A DNA stretch of 64,000 nt from UBA7803 sp034522075 (GTDB lineage: Bacteria; Pseudomonadota; Gammaproteobacteria; Pseudomonadales; Azotimanducaceae): contig JAXHLO010000014.1 in the NCBI GenBank assembly GCA_034522075.1, positions 1-64,000 of the forward strand. The letters are read 5' to 3'. Of the stretch, positions 10,705 through 19,716 are shown piece after piece. Both the position numbers and the translations under genes were made by a program. Every line of letters starts with the position of its first letter. Position 1 is the first letter of the stretch. The notes beneath the pieces were generated by a model that was given only the letters and a program-made list of their open reading frames with translations, had not been told where the DNA came from and did no database searches.

Positions 10705-11477
10705 GCAAGCGCCTCATCGCCTGTCTCGACGTACGCGACGGCAAGCTGGCCAAGAGCGTCAGGTTCGTCGACACGAAAGACATCGGCGACCCGGTCGAGA
10801 AGGCCCGGGAATATTATCTGGATGGCCTCGATGAGCTGGTGTTCTACGACATCACCGCCTCGAGCGACAAACGCAACATCATGCTCGATGTGGTGGAAGC
10901 GGTGGCGGAGCAGGTCTTCATTCCGCTGTCCGTGGGCGGCGGTGTGCGCTCCGTTGCCGATGCCACCGATCTGCGTCTGGCCGGTGCTGAGAAGATCAAC
11001 GTCAATTCCGCCGCCGTGCAGCGCCCGGCGCTCATTGCCGAATGCGCCGAAGCCATCGGCAACCAGAACGTGGTGCTGTCCATGGACATCCGCGCGGTCC
11101 CGGTGAGCGATACCTGCCCGTCAGGGTATGAGATCGTCATCAACGGCGGCCGCAAGCCCATGGGCCGGGACGCGCTGGCCTGGGCGCTGGAAGGCGAGAA
11201 GCTGGGCGCGGGCGAACTGGTGGTGAATTCCATCGACGCCGATGGTACGCGTGACGGTTACGAGCTGAAGCTCACCGCCATGCTGTCGGCAGCGGTGCGT
11301 ATTCCAGTGATCGCCAGCGGCGGAGCCGGGCGCCCGGAGCATCTCTACGACGTGCTGACGGCGGGCAAGGCGGATGCAGCGCTGGTGGCTTCCATGGTTC
11401 ACTATGGCGACTACCGCGTCAGTGATCTCAAGAACTATCTGCATGAGCGCGGCGTGAAAATGCGTATGAGCTGGTAG
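10698..11477 (+). CDS. hisF: Imidazole glycerol phosphate synthase, cyclase subunit HisF
   Basis: Cyclase that forms imidazole glycerol phosphate and AICAR with HisH. (beta/alpha)8 barrel, 259 residues. Catalytic Asp residues sit in ACLDVRDGK (near 11) and LSMDIRAV (near 130); phosphate-binding loops read VGGGVRS and VIASGGAGRPEH. Wording such as VDTKDIGDPVEKAREYYLDG and PSGYEIVINGGR is unlike the common gammaproteobacterial HisF (RDAGDPVE, RWEIFTHGGR). It recalls the form I associate with deltaproteobacteria; that comparison is from memory. The start at 10698 overlaps hisH; the longer frame upstream is not HisF-like. Confidence 0.93.
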   Translation: MLSKRLIACLDVRDGKLAKSVRFVDTKDIGDPVEKAREYYLDGLDELVFYDITASSDKRNIMLDVVEAVAEQVFIPLSVGGGVRSVADATDLRLAGAEKINVNSAAVQRPALIAECAEAIGNQNVVLSMDIRAVPVSDTCPSGYEIVINGGRKPMGRDALAWALEGEKLGAGELVVNSIDADGTRDGYELKLTAMLSAAVRIPVIASGGAGRPEHLYDVLTAGKADAALVASMVHYGDYRVSDLKNYLHERGVKMRMSW

Positions 11478-11485
11478 GCGTTCTC

Positions 11486-12454
11486 ATGAAAGCGATCCAC
11501 ATCGAAGGCGATCGACTGGTCTGGGCCGAAACGGCCGCACCGAAGCCGGGTCCCGGCGAAGTGCGCATTGCCGTGCGGGCCACGGCCGTCAACCGTGCCG
11601 ACCTGGTGCAGCGCTCCGGCGGCTATCCGCCGCCGCCGGGGGTGAGCGACATCCTGGGTCTGGAATGTGCCGGCGAAGTCGCCGAGGTGGGCGAGGGAGT
11701 GAATCGGGTCGAGGTCGGCGATCTGGTCTGCGCCTTGCTCGCCGGCGGCGGTTATGCCGAGCAGGTGGTGGTGCCTGCCGGGCAGGTGTTGCGCATCCCG
11801 CGCGGGCTGGAAGTGGTTCAGGCCGCGGCCATACCCGAAGTGTTTGCCACGGCCTATCTGAATCTCTACATGGAAGCCGCCCTGGCCAAGCAGGAACGCG
11901 TGTTGCTGCATGCCGGCGCCAGCGGCGTGGGCACGGCGGCCGTTCAGCTATGCCGGGTGTTCCACAACCCGTGCATCGTTACTGCCGGCGGCCAGGAAAA
12001 GATCGAACGCTGCGTGGCGCTGGGCGCCGACGGCGGCGCCGACCGGCATGCGGGCGATTTCGAGGACACGGTGAAAGCATGGACCGACGGCAGCGGCGTG
12101 GACGTGATTCTCGATCCGGTTGGTGCCGCCTACCTTGAGCAGAACCTGCGCTGCCTCAATACCGGCGGGCGGCTGGTGCTGATCGGCCTGCTGGGCGGAG
12201 CCAGCAGCGACATTAACCTGGGCCAGTTGCTGGTGAAGCGTCTGCGGGTGATCGGCTCGACTCTGCGCGCCCGGCCCATCAGCGAGAAAGCGGCCGTGAT
12301 GGATGCGCTGCAGACTCATGTCTGGCCGCGAATCGAGTCGGGTGAAATCCAGCCTGTCATCGAAACCACGATGCCCATTCAGGAAGCCGAGCGGGCTCAT
12401 GAACTGGTGGCCAGCAACGAGACCGTGGGGAAGGTTGTCTTGACGGTGGGCTAA
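11486..12454 (+). CDS. Zinc-independent NAD(P)H quinone oxidoreductase (QOR/MDR family)
   Basis: 322-residue medium-chain reductase. The N-terminal GroES-like domain reads NRADLVQRSGGYPPPPG and GLECAGEVAEVG. The Rossmann domain carries LLHAGASGVGTAAVQL for NAD(P)H binding. Zinc-ligand residues of alcohol dehydrogenases are missing, as expected for quinone oxidoreductases (related to PIG3/QOR). The ATG is eight bases after hisF and probably shares its transcript. The stop codon overlaps the convergent valS stop by four bases. The physiological acceptor cannot be told from sequence. Confidence 0.88.
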   Translation: MKAIHIEGDRLVWAETAAPKPGPGEVRIAVRATAVNRADLVQRSGGYPPPPGVSDILGLECAGEVAEVGEGVNRVEVGDLVCALLAGGGYAEQVVVPAGQVLRIPRGLEVVQAAAIPEVFATAYLNLYMEAALAKQERVLLHAGASGVGTAAVQLCRVFHNPCIVTAGGQEKIERCVALGADGGADRHAGDFEDTVKAWTDGSGVDVILDPVGAAYLEQNLRCLNTGGRLVLIGLLGGASSDINLGQLLVKRLRVIGSTLRARPISEKAAVMDALQTHVWPRIESGEIQPVIETTMPIQEAERAHELVASNETVGKVVLTVG

Positions 12455-15223
12455 CCCCGGGCAATGGACGCCACCTGCTCGCGCAGCGTGGCGAGTGCTC
12501 CCTCGGCATCGGCGAGCTTCTGCCGTTCGCGCTCCACCACCTCGGCCGGCGCCTTGTCGACGAAGCTTTCGTTGCCGAGTTTGCCGGACAGCCGCTTCAC
12601 CTCCTGCTCTTTGCGTCCGATCTCCTTCTCCAGGCGGGCGCGTTCCGCGTCGAGATCGATGAGCCCGGCCAGCGGCACCATGACTTTCAGATCCCCCACC
12701 AGCGCCAGGGCATTGGGGGGCGCTGCGGTGCCGGGCTCCAGCCAGTCGATGTGCTCGATGGTACCCAGGCGCTTGAACAGTTCCTCGGTGGTGGCCGCCA
12801 GTTGCCGGTCGCGTTCGCTGCCGCCCTGAAACAATACGTCCACCGTCTGCTTGGGTTTGATGTCGGCTTCGCCGCGGATGTTGCGCACGCCCAGCACCAC
12901 CCCTTGGAGCCATTCTATGGCGGCGTCGGCTTCAGCGTCGGCGGCGAAGTCCTGCGCTTCCGGATACGGCTCGATCATGATCGTGGGCGCCGCGTTGCCG
13001 AGCAGCGGCGCGGCCTCGCGCCAGATGGCTTCGCTGATGAACGGCATGATTGGGTGCGCGGCCCGCAGCAGGGCTTCCAGCACGGTGAGCAGGGTGCGCC
13101 GGGTGCCGCGCAGAGCGGCCGCTGAGGCCGTCTCGTTCCACAGCAGCGGTTTGGTCAGCTCCAGGTACCAGTCGCAGTACTCGTGCCAGACGAAGTCGTA
13201 AACGGCAGCGGCGTACAGGTCGAAGCGGTAGGTGTCGATGGCGCGCTCGGAAGCCGTGAGCATGTGATGCAATTGCGACTGAATCCAGCGGTCCGCCAGG
13301 GAGTACTCGGCATCGCCTGACAGATCCGCATCCCGGCAGTTCATCAGTACGAAGCGTGCTGCGTTCCACAGCTTGTTGCAGAAATTGCGGTAGCCCTCGA
13401 TACGGTTCAGGTCGAAGCGTACGTCCCGGCCGGTGGTGGCCAGGGCGCAGAAAGTGAAACGCAGCGCATCCGTGCCGTAGGAAGGAATGCCGTCGGGAAA
13501 TTCCTTGCGCGTCTGCTTTTCGATGCGCGGTGCCATCTGCGGCTGGGTGAGATTGTCGGTGCGCTTGCGCACCAGTTCATCCAGGCTGATGCCGTCGATG
13601 AGATCCAGCGGGTCGAGACCGTTGCCCTTGGTCTTGGACATCTTCTGGCCATCGGCATCGCGCACCAGGCCGTGGATGTAGACTTTGCGAAACGGCACCT
13701 CGCCGGTGAATTTCAGCGTCATCATGATCATCCGGGCAACCCAGAAGAAGATGATGTCGTGGCCGGTCACCAGTACGTTGGTAGGGTGATAGATGTCCAG
13801 TTCGGCGGATTCTTCCGGCCAGCCCAGGGTGCCGAAAGACCACAGGGCCGAGGAGAACCAGGTTTCCAGCACATCCTCGTCGCTGCAGGGCAGCGGCATC
13901 CCCCAGGCCGTGTTTCTCGCGTACCTCGGCTTCGTCGCGGCCCACATAGACGTTGCCGGCGTCGTCATACCAGGCGGGAATCCGGTGTCCCCACCACAGC
14001 TGGCGCGAGATGCACCAGTCCTGGATGTTGCGCATCCAGGAAAAGTACACGTTTTCGTATTGCCTGGGTACGAACTGCACGTCACCGTTCTCCACGGCGG
14101 CGATGGCGGGTTCGGCCAGGGGCTTGATCCTGACGAACCACTGATCGGTGAGCAGCGGCTCGATGACGGCGCCGGAACGGTCACCGCGCGGCACCATGAG
14201 TTTGTGGTCTTCCACCCGTTCCAGCAGCCCCTCGGTATCCATGTCAGCGACGATGCGCTCGCGGGCCGCATAGCGGTCGAGCCCGCGGTAGGCGGGCGGT
14301 GCGTTGTCGTTGATGGCAGCAACTTCGGTGAATACGTTGATCAGCGCCAGGTCGTGACGCCCGCCCACCTCGTTGTCGTTGAAATCGTGTGCCGGGGTGA
14401 TCTTCACGCAGCCGCTGCCGAACTCCGGGTCGACGTACTCGTCGGCGATGATGGGAATTTCCCGCTCCACCAGCGGCAGGCGCACGCGCGCGCCGATCAG
14501 GCTCTGATAGCGCTCGTCGTCCGGATGCACGGCCACGGCGGTGTCGCCGAGCATGGTCTCCGGGCGCGTGGTGGCGACCACCAGGTGGTCCTTGCCGTCG
14601 GCCGTTTTCGCCCCGTCGAGCAGCGGATAGCGGAAGTGCCACAGCTTGCCCTGCTCGTCGTGGTTTTCCACTTCCAGGTCCGAGATGGCGGTCTTGAGCT
14701 GCGGGTCCCAGTTCACCAGACGCTGGCCGCGATAGATCAGTCCCTCCTCGAACAGGCGCACGAACACTTCCTGCACTGCCCGCGAGAAGCCTTCGTCCAT
14801 GGTGAAGCGCTCGCGGCTCCAGTCGAGCGACGATCCCATGCGGCGCAGTTGCCGGGTGATGTTGCTGCCCGATTCCTCCTTCCACTGCCAGACGCGCTCG
14901 ACGAAAGCCTGCCGGCCGATATCTGCCCGGCTGATGCCTTCGGCGTTCAACTGCCGCTCCACCAGCATCTGCGTGGAGATACCGGCATGATCGGTGCCCA
15001 TCTGCCACAGGGTACGGTCGCCCTTCATGCGGTGGTAGCGAATCAGTGCATCCATCAGGGTGTGCTGAAACGCATGACCCATGTGCAGGCTGCCCGTGAC
15101 GTTGGGCGGCGGAATGACGATGCAGTACGCGGGCCCATTGCCGGACGGCGCAAAGTAGTTGGCGGTCTCCCACTCCTCGTACAGCGTCTGCTCGATGCCG
15201 TGGGGATCGAAACTATTGTCCAT
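12451..15223 (-). CDS. valS: Valyl-tRNA synthetase, one frame break
   Basis: Class I aminoacyl-tRNA synthetase charging tRNA-Val. The N-terminal half shows NVTGSLHMGHAF (HIGH motif), the editing domain (VVATTRPETMLGDTAV) and WCISRQLWWGHRIPAW. The second half shows DVLETWFSSALWSFGTLGW and GQKMSKTKGN (KMSKS motif), then a C-terminal coiled-coil arm ending in LATLREQVAS. The frame breaks near 13895-13905 at a run of five C, between EKHGLGDA and DEDVLETWF. Because the gene is essential and both halves are fully conserved, this is most likely a sequencing error. The start at 15223 has GAGG six bases upstream and overlaps the preceding gene by 11 bases. Confidence 0.93.
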
Positions 15224-15743
15224 CCGGGTCCTCGTGTGGTGATTTGTGTTGAAACTGCTCATCGATGGTGGCGCGGATCTGCTCGCTCATGGCAGTGAGC
15301 AGCTCGCGGCGCAGATCGTCGATGCGGCTGGCCACGAGGTCGCGCAGCCACTGCTGCATGGTTTCGTCGATGCGCACCTTCAGCGCAGCGTTGAGTTCAT
15401 CGGTGTGTTCCGGCGTCCACTCGGTCTGATGCTTCTCGATGGCGGCGCGTGCTTCGTCGAGCAATTCGCGGGCCGATTCCCGCCACTCGTCGGACAGCAG
15501 CGCTTTGAAAATGTCCTCATTGAGGCCCGAGGTTTCGTCGCTGTCTGCGAAATCACCTTCACCGGAAACGAAGGTCTCGTTGACGCTGACCCCGCCGTGC
15601 ACCACGTCCTCGAGCAGGGGAACCTCGTCATCCTCCGTGTGCGCCGGGTCTTTCGCATTCTCCTCGAGCAGCGAACGAATCGATTCCAGGTCGCCCAGCA
15701 GGCCGCTGCTGTGGCCGCCGGACTGGCGGTCCCGGTCACTCAT
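15213..15743 (-). CDS. Conserved hypothetical between holC and valS
   Basis: Acidic, helical 176-residue protein of unknown function. No signal peptide or membrane segment is visible. The N-terminal half is rich in Asp, Glu and Ser (LLEENAKDPAHTEDDEVPLL); the C-terminal half is amphipathic helix (LDEARAAIEKHQTEW, VRIDETMQQWLRDLVASRID). The same position between holC and valS holds a hypothetical protein in Pseudomonas, so this is a conserved member of the pepA-holC-valS cluster and not a chance frame. It overlaps holC by four bases and valS by 11 bases, suggesting translational coupling. Confidence 0.8.
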   Translation of the reverse strand: MSDRDRQSGGHSSGLLGDLESIRSLLEENAKDPAHTEDDEVPLLEDVVHGGVSVNETFVSGEGDFADSDETSGLNEDIFKALLSDEWRESARELLDEARAAIEKHQTEWTPEHTDELNAALKVRIDETMQQWLRDLVASRIDDLRRELLTAMSEQIRATIDEQFQHKSPHEDPDGQ

Positions 15744-16180
15744 GCGGCCTCCCAGTCGTCCAGCTCGTGGTGAAACAGGGGATAACCGCGGTCGCGGTAG
15801 AACTTGTAGCGCGCGCGGCCGGCGTCGCGGTTGGCACCGACAATCACTTCGGCCACCCGCTCGAAGCGGCCGAAGAATGTGGGGATGTCGCCGGCCAGAT
15901 TCACCAGCACGCCATCGGGCTCGGCTGGCGGTAGCCAGCCGATCACCACCGGTGTAGCGGCAACGGTGCCGGGTGGTTGATCCTGGCGCGTGTGCGGAAT
16001 GAAGCGATGTTCCGGGTAGTGCCAGAGCAACTCGTCGATCTCTGCGGCGTCATCGGCGCCGCTGGTGTGCAGGTGCACGGGCATACCGCCTGACATGGCC
16101 TTGACCGTCAGACGGCAGGCAAAACGCCAGGCGGCGTTCATGTCCACGTCCTGCAGAATGTAGAAATCGATGCGTGTCAC
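15740..16180 (-). CDS. holC: DNA polymerase III subunit chi
   Basis: Small clamp-loader accessory subunit that links the gamma complex to SSB. 146 residues, near the family length. Reads TRIDFYILQD at the N-terminus, ACRLTVKAM and LLWHYPEHRFIPH in the middle, and ERVAEVIVGANRDAGRARYKFYRDRGY near the end (given here only as family-typical wording in segments: RVAEVIV, YKFYRDRGYPL). A GTG start at 16180 is chosen because it overlaps the pepA stop as GTGA; the longer upstream frame runs antisense-like through pepA. Position after pepA is the gammaproteobacterial norm. Confidence 0.9.
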   Translation of the reverse strand: MTRIDFYILQDVDMNAAWRFACRLTVKAMSGGMPVHLHTSGADDAAEIDELLWHYPEHRFIPHTRQDQPPGTVAATPVVIGWLPPAEPDGVLVNLAGDIPTFFGRFERVAEVIVGANRDAGRARYKFYRDRGYPLFHHELDDWEAA

Positions 16181-17637
16181 TCGCTCGCCTGAATGAGATA
16201 GCGGAACAGCATGGCCACCGGCCGCCCGGTGGCGCCCTTGGCCGCGCCGCCCTGAAAACCACTGCCGGCAATATCCAGATGCGCCCAGGAATACTTTTCC
16301 GTGAAACGCGCTAGAAAGCATGCCGCGGTGATGGCACCGGCCCCCGGACTGCCGATGTTGGGAAAGTCCGCGAAATTGCTCTTCAGCATGTCCTGATACT
16401 CGTCCCACAGCGGCATGCGCCAGGCGCGATCGCCGCTCCACTCGCCGGCTTCGAGCAGGGCGTCTGCCAGCGCGTCGTCTTTGCTGAACAGGCCCGTGGC
16501 ATAGGCGCCCAGGGCCATGATCATGGCGCCGGTGAGGGTGGCGACGTCCACCACCGCTTTCGGTTTGAAGCGCTCCACGTAGGTCAACGCGTCACACAAC
16601 ACCATGCGGCCTTCCGCATCGGTGTTGAGCACCTCGACGGTCTGGCCGGACATGGTACGGACGATATCGCCTGGCCGGGTCGCGCCGCCGCTGGGCATGT
16701 TTTCCGCAGCCGCGACGACGGTGATCAGGTTCAGCGGCAGTCTGGCTTCGGCTGCGGCCCGCATGGTGCCGAGCACCGTAGCCGCACCGCACATGTCGAA
16801 TTTCATTTCGTCCATGTTGGCGCCGGGCTTCAGGCTGATGCCGCCGGTGTCGAAAGTGATGCCTTTGCCCACCAGTACGACCGGCGCATCGCCGGCTTTA
16901 CCGCCCTGGTAGTGGATGATGATCATGCGGCCTGGCGTGTCGCTGCCCTGGCTGACCGACAGGAAGGCGCCCATGCCCAGTTCGCCCATGCGGCGCTCGT
17001 CCAGGGACGAGACCTTTACCTTGTCCAGCCGCGACAGCTTGCGGGCTTCCTTCAGCAGGTACGTGGGGTTGCAGATGTTCGGCGGCTGATTGCCCAGGTC
17101 GCGGGCGAAATCGAGCCCCGCCTGCAGCCCATTGGCTTCCTTGACGGCGCGCTGCACGGTGGCCCGGGTGCGGGCGTCGGCGTGCACCTGCAGCGAGCGC
17201 AGCTTGAGGCTCGAGACGTCCTTGCCGGTCTTGTAGACGGTGAACTCGTACAGGGCATTGGCCAGCGCGGCCAGCCCGGTGCTGACCCGCCAGTAAGGGT
17301 CCCGGTCGGTGACCAGGGTGGTGCCCAGTGCCCACAGCGCGCTGCCGTCCTTCACCGTCTTTGCGGTACGTGCCGCGGCAGCGGCGATCTTTTTGAAATC
17401 CGCAGCACTCACTTCGTCGTCTGCACCGCCTGCCACCAGCAGCCGTTTCACCGCTGCGGAACGAGGCAGGCCCACCAGCGTTGCGTTGCCCGGTTTGTCG
17501 CTGAAGTCCTCCATGGCAGCGTCGAACAGCGCGCCGTGGCCGAGCGCGGCGGCCACCTTGCGGCTCTGCTGGCGGCTGGCGATCAGGCACGGGGTCTTCA
17601 GGTCGGTGAGGGAGCCGGTCTTGGTGGAATATTTCAT
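16177..17637 (-). CDS. pepA: Leucyl aminopeptidase
   Basis: Cytosolic M17 metallopeptidase removing N-terminal residues; in some bacteria PepA also binds DNA. 486 residues. The family signature NTDAEGRMVLCDAL carries metal and catalytic ligands; others are LVGKGITFDTGGISLKPG with catalytic Lys and Asp, and DMCGAATVLG. The C-terminal HLDIAGSGFQGGAAKGATGRP is typical of the family. It lies upstream of holC with a four-base overlap. About 84 bases, containing a short hairpin, separate it from the upstream RDD gene. Confidence 0.95.
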   Translation of the reverse strand: MKYSTKTGSLTDLKTPCLIASRQQSRKVAAALGHGALFDAAMEDFSDKPGNATLVGLPRSAAVKRLLVAGGADDEVSAADFKKIAAAAARTAKTVKDGSALWALGTTLVTDRDPYWRVSTGLAALANALYEFTVYKTGKDVSSLKLRSLQVHADARTRATVQRAVKEANGLQAGLDFARDLGNQPPNICNPTYLLKEARKLSRLDKVKVSSLDERRMGELGMGAFLSVSQGSDTPGRMIIIHYQGGKAGDAPVVLVGKGITFDTGGISLKPGANMDEMKFDMCGAATVLGTMRAAAEARLPLNLITVVAAAENMPSGGATRPGDIVRTMSGQTVEVLNTDAEGRMVLCDALTYVERFKPKAVVDVATLTGAMIMALGAYATGLFSKDDALADALLEAGEWSGDRAWRMPLWDEYQDMLKSNFADFPNIGSPGAGAITAACFLARFTEKYSWAHLDIAGSGFQGGAAKGATGRPVAMLFRYLIQASE

Positions 17638-17695
17638 AAGCCCTGGTCTTTACGGATTCGCCGCGATTCTAATGGAAAAGGCGGCCGGACCGCAG

Positions 17696-17712
17696 CCTGT
17701 CCTGCGGACAGG
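17696..17712 (-). terminator. Short perfect hairpin between RDD gene and pepA
   Basis: CCTGTCC and GGACAGG form a 7-bp stem with a three-base loop, 10 bases after the RDD stop on the minus strand. There is no T-run, so it is at best a weak terminator or an mRNA-end stabiliser. pepA starts 59 bases further on. Confidence 0.35.
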
Positions 17713-17721
17713 TTGGGCCGC

Positions 17722-18096
17722 TCAAGCGGACTTCTTCGGCAGTTTGACCACCCGGCTGGCGGAAACCAGGTCCGACCAGCTGCGCCGCTGGGGATCAACC
17801 AGGATCCACAGATAGCCCAGACCCAGGGCGATGAACGACGCCAGGGCGCCGAAAAAGCGCAGGGTCGCCTGGGTCAGGGTCAGTGGACCGCCGTCGTCAT
17901 TGTGCAGTGCCAGCCGCCAGGCGAGCATGCCCAGGGTCTGGCCGCGGCGCACCCAGAAATAGGCGAAAAACAGGTACATCTCGAGGAACAGCAGGCTGCG
18001 CACCGCCGGGCCGTAGACGAAGTCGTTGCTGACGACCACCAGCGGAAACAGGGTGAACATCCACAGCGCCAAGACCAGCAGGCTGTCGTAGAGCAT
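17722..18096 (-). CDS. RDD family membrane protein, start codon uncertain
   Basis: Small inner-membrane protein of unknown function with three hydrophobic segments (SLLVLALWMFTLFPLVVV, SLLFLEMYLFFAYFWV, FFGALASFIALGLGYLWILV) and the family segment RRGQTLGMLAWRLAL. RDD proteins are often found next to pepA/lptFG in gammaproteobacteria. Codons just upstream of the ATG at 18096 read LLRRLGA, which matches the conserved arginine-containing N-terminus of the family. However, no ATG, GTG or TTG occurs in frame before a TAG near 18180. Either an upstream base error hides the true start or translation begins at a non-standard codon. Confidence 0.75.
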   Translation of the reverse strand: MLYDSLLVLALWMFTLFPLVVVSNDFVYGPAVRSLLFLEMYLFFAYFWVRRGQTLGMLAWRLALHNDDGGPLTLTQATLRFFGALASFIALGLGYLWILVDPQRRSWSDLVSASRVVKLPKKSA

Positions 18097-18154
18097 GGCC
18101 CCCAGGCGCCGCAGCAGGCCCGCGGGCGATGCCTGCTGGGCCGGTCGCCGGGTT

Positions 18155-19621
18155 TCAGAAGCGGGCGCGATGATCGGCTACCTGCACCGGCCGGCCGCAG
18201 AACTCCTCACGGGTCATGGCCTGCAGGATGTCCGGGTCTTCGCAGTTGGCCCAGGCGCGCCGGTCGTCCGGGGTGCGGCATACGACGTGAGCGATGCTGG
18301 GGCCGTCGGCGCCGTACATGACCGTATAGCTTTCCACCGTGGCGTCGCCGCGGTGATCCAGGACCACCTCGCGGCTGGGTGTGGCATCCACTTCGGCCTG
18401 GACGTCTTCGTGACGGAATGGCTGCCCCGGCGGCGCCGTGGAATAGACGCCGAAGGCGTGCTTGGTCAGGTATCCGCCGTTGGCCGTGATCAGGCATTTC
18501 GCCCCGCGTTGCTCCCGCAACAGTTCCACAGCACGGGCAATGGCGTGCATGACGTAGTTGTTGAGCGGGCCGCCGTGGAAGGTCAGCCCCCCGGTGATGG
18601 TCAGCGGGCGGGCCGTGTCCAGGCCGATCTCGGCGGCGGCGATCTGTACCGCTACCGGGAAACAGCTGTAGACGTCCACCAGATCGAGATCCCCGGGGGC
18701 GAGTCCGGTGAGCTCGAGTACCCGGCGCCCGGCAATGCGGATAGCCGGCGAGCTGTACAGATTGTCGCGGTTGGAAACGTAGTAGTGATCGTGAGCGTCG
18801 GTACCGGCCCACGGGTAAATCCAGCGGTCTTCGGGAATGCCCAGGGTCCGGGCTTTGCTGGTGGAGCACATGATCAGGGCCGCGCCCTGATCGACGTTGC
18901 TGTTGGAGTTCATGAGCTTGGGGTAGGGGAACGACACCGGCCGGTTGCTGCTGGAGATGGTACGGATCTCCTCGGCGCTCCTGGCATCACGGATCCAGGC
19001 GTGGGGATTATCCGCCGCCACCCGGCTGAAGCCGGCCCACAGCTCGGAGATGCGCTCGAGGTGGGCCTCGATGCTCTCGCCCCGCTGGTAACGCAGGGCG
19101 TTCTCGAACAGCGGATAGATCTGGATGGGCGCGCGGATGCGCAGTGCCTTCTCGGCCTGATGGCTCATGCCCTTTTCTTCGCCGATCATCCGGTCGGGGG
19201 TACCCGGCAGGGTCTGCCAGTTCAGGTCGACGCCGGCCCGGCGGGCTTTAGCCTGAGTGTTGCCGCACTCGGCTCCGGTGATGACGATGACGTCGCGCGC
19301 GCCGCTCTGAATTTCCAGCGCGCACTGATTCACCACCGTCTGCACGAAATTGCCGCCATAAGGGGTCAGCGCGGTTTCTGCGCCGCTGGCGCCGATGGCT
19401 TCGGCGACCGCTCGCGCGGGGTTCTGATACGGCCAGATACCGCGGATGACCCGCACCGACGAGGCGGCCTCGAGCAGATCCGGGGCGCCGGCGTCCGCCG
19501 CCGCCTGCTGTACGGCGTCGATCATCAGCTCGATGGGCTCGCGTCCGGTAAGGGGGTCGTCGATGCGTTGTTCGAGCTGGGCTGCGCCCACCAGAATGGG
19601 CGTTTCGCGCTGGTCGGTCAT
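18155..19621 (-). CDS. Thiolase-like acetyl-CoA acetyltransferase (SCP2-type/TigerCAT-like)
   Basis: 488-residue protein of the thiolase superfamily, longer than and divergent from classic degradative thiolases. Recognisable parts: TPILVGAAQLEQR, DVIVITGAECGNTQ, GDLDLVDVYSCFPVAVQIAA, ITGGLTFHGGPLNNYVMHA and LITANGGYLTKHAFGVYST. The usual VCGSG nucleophile motif is replaced by VVNQCALEIQSGA, so the Cys there is the probable nucleophile. It is divergent from an acyl-CoA dehydrogenase across about 95 bases, suggesting a shared role in acyl-CoA breakdown or remodelling. Its 3' end runs up to the RDD gene. Exact substrate unknown. Confidence 0.8.
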   Translation of the reverse strand: MTDQRETPILVGAAQLEQRIDDPLTGREPIELMIDAVQQAAADAGAPDLLEAASSVRVIRGIWPYQNPARAVAEAIGASGAETALTPYGGNFVQTVVNQCALEIQSGARDVIVITGAECGNTQAKARRAGVDLNWQTLPGTPDRMIGEEKGMSHQAEKALRIRAPIQIYPLFENALRYQRGESIEAHLERISELWAGFSRVAADNPHAWIRDARSAEEIRTISSSNRPVSFPYPKLMNSNSNVDQGAALIMCSTSKARTLGIPEDRWIYPWAGTDAHDHYYVSNRDNLYSSPAIRIAGRRVLELTGLAPGDLDLVDVYSCFPVAVQIAAAEIGLDTARPLTITGGLTFHGGPLNNYVMHAIARAVELLREQRGAKCLITANGGYLTKHAFGVYSTAPPGQPFRHEDVQAEVDATPSREVVLDHRGDATVESYTVMYGADGPSIAHVVCRTPDDRRAWANCEDPDILQAMTREEFCGRPVQVADHRARF

Positions 19622-19716
19622 GGGGCTGGCCTGTCCTGTCTGTGTCTGATTCCAGTGTGATCCACCACACCAGGAACCGGCATAATACCGAAAACCGACC
19701 GGCCGCTGGGGACGCT

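Noticed and set aside
12451..15223. valS as a real pseudogene
   Set aside because: Both halves are completely conserved and the gene is essential; the break is at a run of five C.
19655..19670. GTGTG/CACAC dyad between the thiolase-like gene and the acyl-CoA dehydrogenase as an operator
   Set aside because: Arms are only five bases and GT/CA-rich, so chance is likely; the neighbouring CATAAT lacks a convincing -35.
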